Of a stretch of DNA of 64,000 bases, positions 59,692 to 64,000 are shown piece by piece. The DNA lies in the NCBI GenBank assembly GCA_016182845.1, contig JACPFT010000016.1, positions 1 to 64,000 of the forward strand. The letters run 5' to 3'. The stretch's first letter is position 1. The number at the start of each line of letters is the position of its first letter. The position numbers were made by a program, and so were the translations under genes. Origin of the DNA: Gammaproteobacteria bacterium. Its GTDB lineage: Bacteria > Pseudomonadota > Gammaproteobacteria > Enterobacterales > Permianibacteraceae. Below the pieces are notes generated by a model that was given only the letters and a program-made list of their open reading frames with translations, was not told where the DNA came from and did not search any database.

Positions 59692-60276
59692 ATGAATTTC
59701 ACCCGTTTCACACTCGTCTCCGCCCTCGCCGCCAGCACGACCCTGCTGGCCGGCTGCCCGGCCGTCATCGTCGGCGGCGCCGCGGCCGGCGGCCTGACCG
59801 CCCATGACCGCCGCCCCTACGAGGTGCAACTGGACGACGAGAACATCGAGCAGAAGGCCAATGCCCGTATCGGCAACCACCCGAGCCTGGACGCCGAATG
59901 CCATGTGAGCATCACCAGCTACAACCACCTGGTGCTGCTCGCCGGCCAATGTCCGACCGAGGTCCTGCGCAAGCAGGCCCAACAGGTGATCAACGAAGTG
60001 CCGACGGTGCGCCGCGTCCAGAACGAAATCCGGCTACTGGGACCGCGCTCGACGCTTACGGCCAGTGCCGACGGCTGGATCACCTCCAAGGTGAAGTCCT
60101 TCATGGTCGCCGAAAAGGGTTTCGATTCGACGCGCGTGAAAGTCGTCACCGAGAACGGCGAGGTCTTCCTCATGGGCCTGGTTACCAAGCCCGAATCCCA
60201 GCGCGCCATCGCCATCGCCCGCAACGTCAGCGGCGTGCAGCGCGTGGTGCCGGTGTTTGAGTATGTGGAGGGGTGA
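59692..60276 (+). CDS. dolP: outer-membrane BON-domain lipoprotein DolP
   Basis: 194 residues. Lipobox TLLAGC makes Cys22 the lipidated residue. Two BON domains follow: about 50-115 (KANARIGNHPSLDAECHVSI, VLLAGQCPTEVLRKQA) and about 125-190 (SKVKSFMVAEKGFDSTRVKV, VFLMGLVTKPESQRAI). DolP supports outer-membrane integrity at division sites. Six bases after diaA. Confidence 0.94.
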   Translation: MNFTRFTLVSALAASTTLLAGCPAVIVGGAAAGGLTAHDRRPYEVQLDDENIEQKANARIGNHPSLDAECHVSITSYNHLVLLAGQCPTEVLRKQAQQVINEVPTVRRVQNEIRLLGPRSTLTASADGWITSKVKSFMVAEKGFDSTRVKVVTENGEVFLMGLVTKPESQRAIAIARNVSGVQRVVPVFEYVEG

Positions 60277-60286
60277 GCCGGAGCTA

Positions 60287-60311
60287 GACCGAAGTCCAGA
60301 GGACTTCGGTC
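60287..60311. other. hairpin after dolP
   Basis: Perfect 11-base stem GACCGAAGTCC / GGACTTCGGTC with loop AGA, 10 bases after the dolP stop. No T-run follows; possibly a REP-like element or processing stem. Confidence 0.5.
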
Positions 60312-60399
60312 CCGGCGAACGCCTGGCCATGGATGGCCGGGCCGGGGGTTGCATGACCCACGCACATTGCGGCAAGGATGCCTAAGCACACCTAATACG

Positions 60400-60426
60400 A
60401 AAACGGCGCCACTTAGGCGCCGTTTT
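60400..60426. terminator. bidirectional terminator between dolP and sspB
   Basis: Stem AAAACGGCGCC / GGCGCCGTTTT with loop ACTTA, followed by T on the right and preceded by A on the left. It ends both the lpoA-dolP and the petABC-sspB operons. Confidence 0.9.
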
Positions 60427-60427
60427 T

Positions 60428-60859
60428 CTACTTCACTACCTTCAGCGCCGGGCGCTTGCCGCCGCTGGGCTTGGTGGGCGGTGGCGTCTCGTCGTCATCG
60501 CGCGGCGTGGGCAGGGACTCGCCATCCGGCGGCTCGGCCATGAAGCCCGAGCCTTGGCCGTTCTCCCGGGCATAGATGGCCAGGATGGCGCCCATGGGGA
60601 TGTACAGGCTATGGGCAGCGCCGCCGAAGCGAGCCTGGAAACTGATGGCGGTATTGTCCATGTGCAGATTCGGCGCCGCGGTCGCCGAGATGTTCAGGGT
60701 GATCTGCCCATCCTTGGCATAGCCCGGAGGCACGCGCACATCGGGGCGTTCGGTCTGCACGGCGATATGCGGCGTGCAGCCATTGTCCACGATCCACTCG
60801 TAGAGGGCACGGATCACATAGGGCTTCTGGGAGGTCATCTCGCTCATGGCAGTGCTCAT
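60428..60859 (-). CDS. sspB: ClpXP adaptor SspB
   Basis: 143 residues; ATGs at 60847 and 60838 are alternative starts. The dimerisation/tag-binding domain reads QKPYVIRALYEWIVDNGCTPHIAV, PPGYAKDGQITLNISATA and FGGAAHSLYIPMGAILAIYARENG. A disordered linker rich in Asp, Glu and Pro ends with RPALKVVK, the ClpX-binding tail. SspB delivers ssrA-tagged proteins to ClpXP. It is downstream of petABC, but sspA, usually between them, is absent here. Confidence 0.95.
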   Translation of the reverse strand: MSTAMSEMTSQKPYVIRALYEWIVDNGCTPHIAVQTERPDVRVPPGYAKDGQITLNISATAAPNLHMDNTAISFQARFGGAAHSLYIPMGAILAIYARENGQGSGFMAEPPDGESLPTPRDDDETPPPTKPSGGKRPALKVVK

Positions 60860-60918
60860 CAGGCAAAAAGAAACGGGGGCGCGAAGCCCCCGTCGATTAT
60901 CGCACGTCCGCCGGCGGC

Positions 60919-61626
60919 TTAGTGCACGTCCTTCCAGTATTCCTTCTTCAGCAGATAGGCCAGGAAGAAGAAAACCACCAGGAAAATCAGGACCTTGACG
61001 CCAATGGCCTCGCGTTCCAGGCGAACCGGTTCGCCGGAATAGGCCAGGAAGTTGACGAGGTCGCGCACGCTTTCGTCATAGGCCTCTTCGGACAGCTTGC
61101 CGGCCTTCACCAGCTCCAGTTCGCCGTCTTCGGTCTTCACCTGCACGCCTTGCAGTTCTTGCAGGACATGGGGCATGCCCACTTCCGGGAAGACCGTGTT
61201 GTTGACGCCGAAGGGACGGGAATCATCCTTGTAGAAGCCGCGCAGGTAGGTATAGAGCCAATCCACGCCGCGCACGCGCGCGACCAGGGTCAGGTCCGGC
61301 GGGGTCTGGCCGAACCACTTCTTGCCATCGGAGGCAGTCATGTTGTTGTTCATCAGATCGCCGATCTTGGCGTCCTTGACGAACATCAGATTGGTCTGCA
61401 TCAGCTCTTCCTTGATGCCCAAGTCGACCGCCACGCGGTTATACCGCTGAAAACCGGTGGCATGGCAGCCCGAGCAGTAGTTCATGTAGAGCTGGGCGCC
61501 GTGCTGCAGGGAGGCCTTGTCCTTGAGATTGATATTGGCGTGGTCCAGGTGCACCGAAGTGCCCGAGGCCCAGGCCATGACCGGCATCACCAGGCCGGCC
61601 AGAATGAGTGCGATCTTCTTGTTCAT
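60919..61626 (-). CDS. petC: cytochrome c1 of the bc1 complex
   Basis: 235 residues with signal peptide (KKIALILAGLVMPVMAWA). Heme attachment motif CSGCH (residues 52-56, in MNYCSGCHATGFQRY) and a distal methionine region near VGMPHVL. The C-terminal transmembrane anchor is VKVLIFLVVFFFLAYLLKKEYW. It passes electrons from the Rieske protein to soluble cytochrome c. Its start overlaps the cytochrome b stop by one base. Confidence 0.96.
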   Translation of the reverse strand: MNKKIALILAGLVMPVMAWASGTSVHLDHANINLKDKASLQHGAQLYMNYCSGCHATGFQRYNRVAVDLGIKEELMQTNLMFVKDAKIGDLMNNNMTASDGKKWFGQTPPDLTLVARVRGVDWLYTYLRGFYKDDSRPFGVNNTVFPEVGMPHVLQELQGVQVKTEDGELELVKAGKLSEEAYDESVRDLVNFLAYSGEPVRLEREAIGVKVLIFLVVFFFLAYLLKKEYWKDVH

Positions 61627-62858
61627 TAGTGCGTCACCCTTTCAGGAACCGGCTTCATCTTGCCCCAGCGGCTATGCAGGGGCATGAGCAGGAAGTAACC
61701 GAAGTAGTACAGCGTGCAGATACGGGCGATCAGGGTCGGCGTCGGATCGGCCGGCTGGGTGCCCAGGTAGCCGAGGATGACGAAAGCCACGACGAACAGG
61801 CCCAGCAGCAGCTTGTTGATCCAGCTGCGGTAACGGATGGACTTCACCGGGTTCTTATCCAGCCAGGGCAGGACGAAGAGGATGGCGATGGCGGCGCCCA
61901 TGGCCACGACGCCCATGAACTTGTGCGGCACGGCGCGCAGCACGGAGTAGAACGGGGTCATGTACCAGACCGGGGCGATATGGGCCGGGGTCTTCAGGCC
62001 GTTGGCCTGCTCGAAGTTCGGCCCTTCCAGGAAATAGCCGCCGCCCTCGGGCGCGAAGAACAGCACGATGCTGAACACGATCAGGAAGCCGACCACGCCC
62101 ATGATGTCCTTGACGGAGTAGTAGGGGTGGAAGGGAATGCCGTCCAGGGGCTTGCCATGGGCATCCAGCTTGTCCTTGATCTCGATGCCGTCCGGGTTGT
62201 TGGAGCCGACATGGTGCAGGGCCACGATGTGCAGGAACACCACGCCGACAATGGCCAGCGGCAGGGCGATGACGTGCAGGGCGAAGAAGCGGTTCAGGGT
62301 CGCACCGGAGACCACGAAGTCGCCGCGGATCCACACGCCCAGGTCTTCACCGATGACCGGAATGGAGGAGAACAGGTTGATGATCACCTGGGCGCCCCAG
62401 AAGGACATCTGGCCCCAGGGCAGCAGATAGCCCATGAAGGCTTCGGCCATCAGCAGCAGGAAGATGACCATGCCGATGATCCACAGCAGCTCGCGCGGCT
62501 GCTTGAAGGAGCCGTACATCAGGCCGCGGAACATGTGCAGATAGACCACCACGAAGAACGCGGAGGCACCGGTGGAGTGCAGGTAGCGGATCAGCCAGCC
62601 CCATTCCACGTCGCGCATGATGTATTCCACCGAGGCGAAGGCGCCTTCGGCGGAGGGGTTGAAGTTCATGGTCAGCCAGATGCCGGTCAGGATCTGATTG
62701 ACCAGAACCAGCATGGCCAGGGAGCCGAAGAAATACCAGAAATTGAAGTTCTTCGGGGCCTGGTACTGGGCCAGGTGGGCATTCCAGGTCTCGATCAGCG
62801 GAAAGCGCGAATCGAACCAGCCCAGGAGGCCCTTGGCCTCACTCTGCTTGAAAGCCAT
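61626..62858 (-). CDS. petB: cytochrome b of the bc1 complex
   Basis: 410 residues, full-length cytochrome b with eight transmembrane helices. Heme-binding histidines lie in WGWLIRYLHSTGASAFFVVVYLHMFRGL and in FALHVIALPLAIVGVVFLHIVALHHVGSNNP. The quinol site PEGG motif, normally PEWY, reads APEGGGYFLEGPNF, consistent with non-mitochondrial forms. Coupled to Rieske and c1 genes by one-base overlaps. Confidence 0.96.
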   Translation of the reverse strand: MAFKQSEAKGLLGWFDSRFPLIETWNAHLAQYQAPKNFNFWYFFGSLAMLVLVNQILTGIWLTMNFNPSAEGAFASVEYIMRDVEWGWLIRYLHSTGASAFFVVVYLHMFRGLMYGSFKQPRELLWIIGMVIFLLLMAEAFMGYLLPWGQMSFWGAQVIINLFSSIPVIGEDLGVWIRGDFVVSGATLNRFFALHVIALPLAIVGVVFLHIVALHHVGSNNPDGIEIKDKLDAHGKPLDGIPFHPYYSVKDIMGVVGFLIVFSIVLFFAPEGGGYFLEGPNFEQANGLKTPAHIAPVWYMTPFYSVLRAVPHKFMGVVAMGAAIAILFVLPWLDKNPVKSIRYRSWINKLLLGLFVVAFVILGYLGTQPADPTPTLIARICTLYYFGYFLLMPLHSRWGKMKPVPERVTH

Positions 62859-63448
62859 TATGCCGCCTCCTGATCAACGCCGATCATGAGCTGGGTGTCG
62901 CTCAGGAACTTATGGGGCGGCACGCGCAGGTTCTGCTGGGCAGGCACGCCCGAGAACACGCGGCCGGCCAGATCGAAGCGGGAACCGTGGCAGGGGCAGA
63001 AGAAGCCGCCTTCCACGCCTTCCACCACGGCATTCAGCTCTTTCTGATACAGCGGGGAACAGCCCAGGTGGGTGCAGATGCCGATCAGGATGGCGTATTC
63101 CGGCTTGATGGAACGGTAGGCATTCTTGGCATAAGCCGGCTGCTGCTCTTCTTCGGCGGACTCCGGGTCCTTCAGCTTGTCACCGATGCCATCCAGGTTC
63201 TTCAGCACATTGTCGGGGCGGCGCACGATCCAGATGGGCTGGCCGCGCCATTCCACCACCAGGCGCTCGCCGACCTGCAGCTTGCTGATATCGGCCTGCA
63301 CCGGAGCACCCGCGGCTTGCGCCTTGGCACTGGGTTTCCAGGAAGCCAGGAAAGGATATGCGACAAACGCGCCCCCGATCGCACCGACCACGCCGGTCGC
63401 AGCGGTCAGGAAACGGCGACGCCCGGTATCAACCGCGTCGTTACTCAT
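62858..63448 (-). CDS. petA: Rieske iron-sulfur protein of the bc1 complex
   Basis: 196 residues. A twin-arginine-like start ([27 protein letters not shown]) anchors it. The 2Fe-2S ligands are in [10 protein letters not shown] and [10 protein letters not shown] flexible [13 protein letters not shown] hinge joins anchor and head. It takes electrons from quinol at cytochrome b. First gene of the leftward petABC-sspB operon; GGGGAGA precedes the start. Confidence 0.97.
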   Translation of the reverse strand: MSNDAVDTGRRRFLTAATGVVGAIGGAFVAYPFLASWKPSAKAQAAGAPVQADISKLQVGERLVVEWRGQPIWIVRRPDNVLKNLDGIGDKLKDPESAEEEQQPAYAKNAYRSIKPEYAILIGICTHLGCSPLYQKELNAVVEGVEGGFFCPCHGSRFDLAGRVFSGVPAQQNLRVPPHKFLSDTQLMIGVDQEAA

Positions 63449-63869
63449 GGAAATCTCCCCATCGGAGTGGTTAGCTCGAAGAACCTGCCTAGGGCAGCTT
63501 GATCGTTATTATTTTGTCCTCACCCGAGCCCCGGCGTGTGCGGGAATGGATCGAGGGATCAAAGCTGGCTGATGATAAAGAAAAGCGGGCAAGCACGCAA
63601 CGCGCCAGGGCGCTTTGACGCAGGGCAAGGCAGGAAAAGCGCGCCGACAACGAATCCTTGCGCTGTGGCAAGAATGCATGCGTTTTCAAGATGGAGCAGC
63701 AGGGTTGCGGCGGCAAGCCTAGGAATACGCATGGGATTTTTTCTGGCAAGGAAATGCTCAGCCATGCCAGACCTGGCCACCGGGGGTTTCGCCGACGCCG
63801 GCACTCCCTATTTCACCCGGCGGCGCGGCGCCAAGGGTCCCGCCTTTGCCGAAAAACACGCATAAAAAA
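63449..63869. other. intergenic region between petA and tRNA-Gln
   Basis: About 420 bases, including the petA promoter region. Short open frames cross it on both strands, but none has a ribosome site, conserved pattern or good composition. I see no RNA gene and no clear -35/-10 pair. The part 63590-63650 has G+C-rich direct-repeat-like text without a recognised structure. Confidence 0.55.
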
Positions 63870-63889
63870 ACCCGGCCTTTCGGCCGGGT
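63870..63889 (-). terminator. terminator of tRNA-Gln
   Basis: Stem ACCCGGCC / GGCCGGGT with loop TTTC, followed leftward by TTTTTTATG. It lies 8 bases past the tRNA 3' end. Confidence 0.85.
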
Positions 63890-63896
63890 CTCTTTA

Positions 63897-63970
63897 TGGC
63901 TGGGGGACTAGGATTCGAACCTAGATAAACGGAGTCAGAGTCCGTTGTCCTGCCGTTAGACGATCCCCCA
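63897..63970 (-). tRNA. tRNA-Gln (anticodon CUG)
   Basis: Minus-strand cloverleaf: acceptor TGGGGGA / TCCCCCA, anticodon loop CTCTGAC giving CUG, T arm CTAGGTTCGAATCCTAG, encoded CCA at 63897-63899. It begins with U1, as usual for tRNA-Gln. It reads CAG codons. Confidence 0.95.
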
Positions 63971-64000
63971 ATAAACCATTGCGTTCTAAGTGCGCGTATT

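Noticed and set aside
63489-63749. An 86-residue leftward open frame upstream of petA
   Set aside because: No ribosome site, no conserved pattern, and cysteine- and serine-rich composition typical of chance frames.

Overview
This is a GC-rich proteobacterial chromosome segment. Gene content points to a Gammaproteobacterium (a betaproteobacterium is less likely): a large two-domain PstC and PstA, a lipoprotein LpoA followed by yraN-diaA-dolP, rpsF-rpsR-rplI-dnaB-alr without priB, GTP-type PEP carboxykinase, a cytochrome bc1 operon followed by sspB, and a PspA/PspC envelope-stress cluster. I cannot name the genus from sequence alone. No rRNA genes and no CRISPR array are visible.

Bases 1 to about 10970 are the right part of an integrated prophage; its left end lies outside the window. 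It begins inside a P2/Mu-type tail module (tape measure, gpU, gpD). A hicAB toxin-antitoxin pair with its own palindromic operator follows. Next is a leftward, visibly lower-GC lysogeny operon: a CI-like repressor without a peptidase domain, a one-pass membrane protein and a WYL-like/BRCT protein. A rightward early operon then carries a ribbon-helix-helix protein, an Ogr-like zinc finger, a primase-helicase, small unknowns, a cupin-like protein, a Dam-type methylase, a DUF4224-like protein and a tyrosine integrase. The integrase ends just before the 3' end of tRNA-Thr(CGU), the likely attachment site. The repressor tail and the membrane protein N terminus share a glycine-rich motif, which I regard as the most unusual signal in the window.

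From about 11.1 to 34.4 kb lie host genes: pckG; a secreted ELWxxDGT-repeat giant with a GlyGly-type C-terminal anchor; yajQ; an M1 aminopeptidase; an OmpR-type two-component pair; a secreted amidohydrolase; a psp cluster (pspA, an overlooked 37-residue membrane protein, pspC, an Arc-like protein); dusA; an AEC transporter; alr; dnaB; rplI-rpsR-rpsF; a PilZ protein; rlmB and rnr. Several families of REP-like palindromes sit between these genes.

From 34.5 to 54.3 kb the window is dominated by phosphate biology. Two tandem tRNA-Leu(CAG) genes and a truncated haemoglobin come first. Then come pstS, phoR, phoB, phoU, pstB, pstA and pstC, all leftward, and a divergent OprO/OprP-type phosphate porin. 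Good Pho boxes precede pstS, pstC and the porin. A second, low-affinity phosphate system (a Pit transporter with its PhoU-like partner) lies at 52.5-54.3 kb. Between the two are a lipoprotein binding protein, a TonB-dependent receptor, a degenerate GGDEF-EAL protein and a DMT exporter.

From 54.4 kb to the end are a methyltransferase-like protein, a class II glutamine amidotransferase, rsmI divergent from lpoA-yraN-diaA-dolP, then sspB and the petABC bc1 operon, and tRNA-Gln(CUG).
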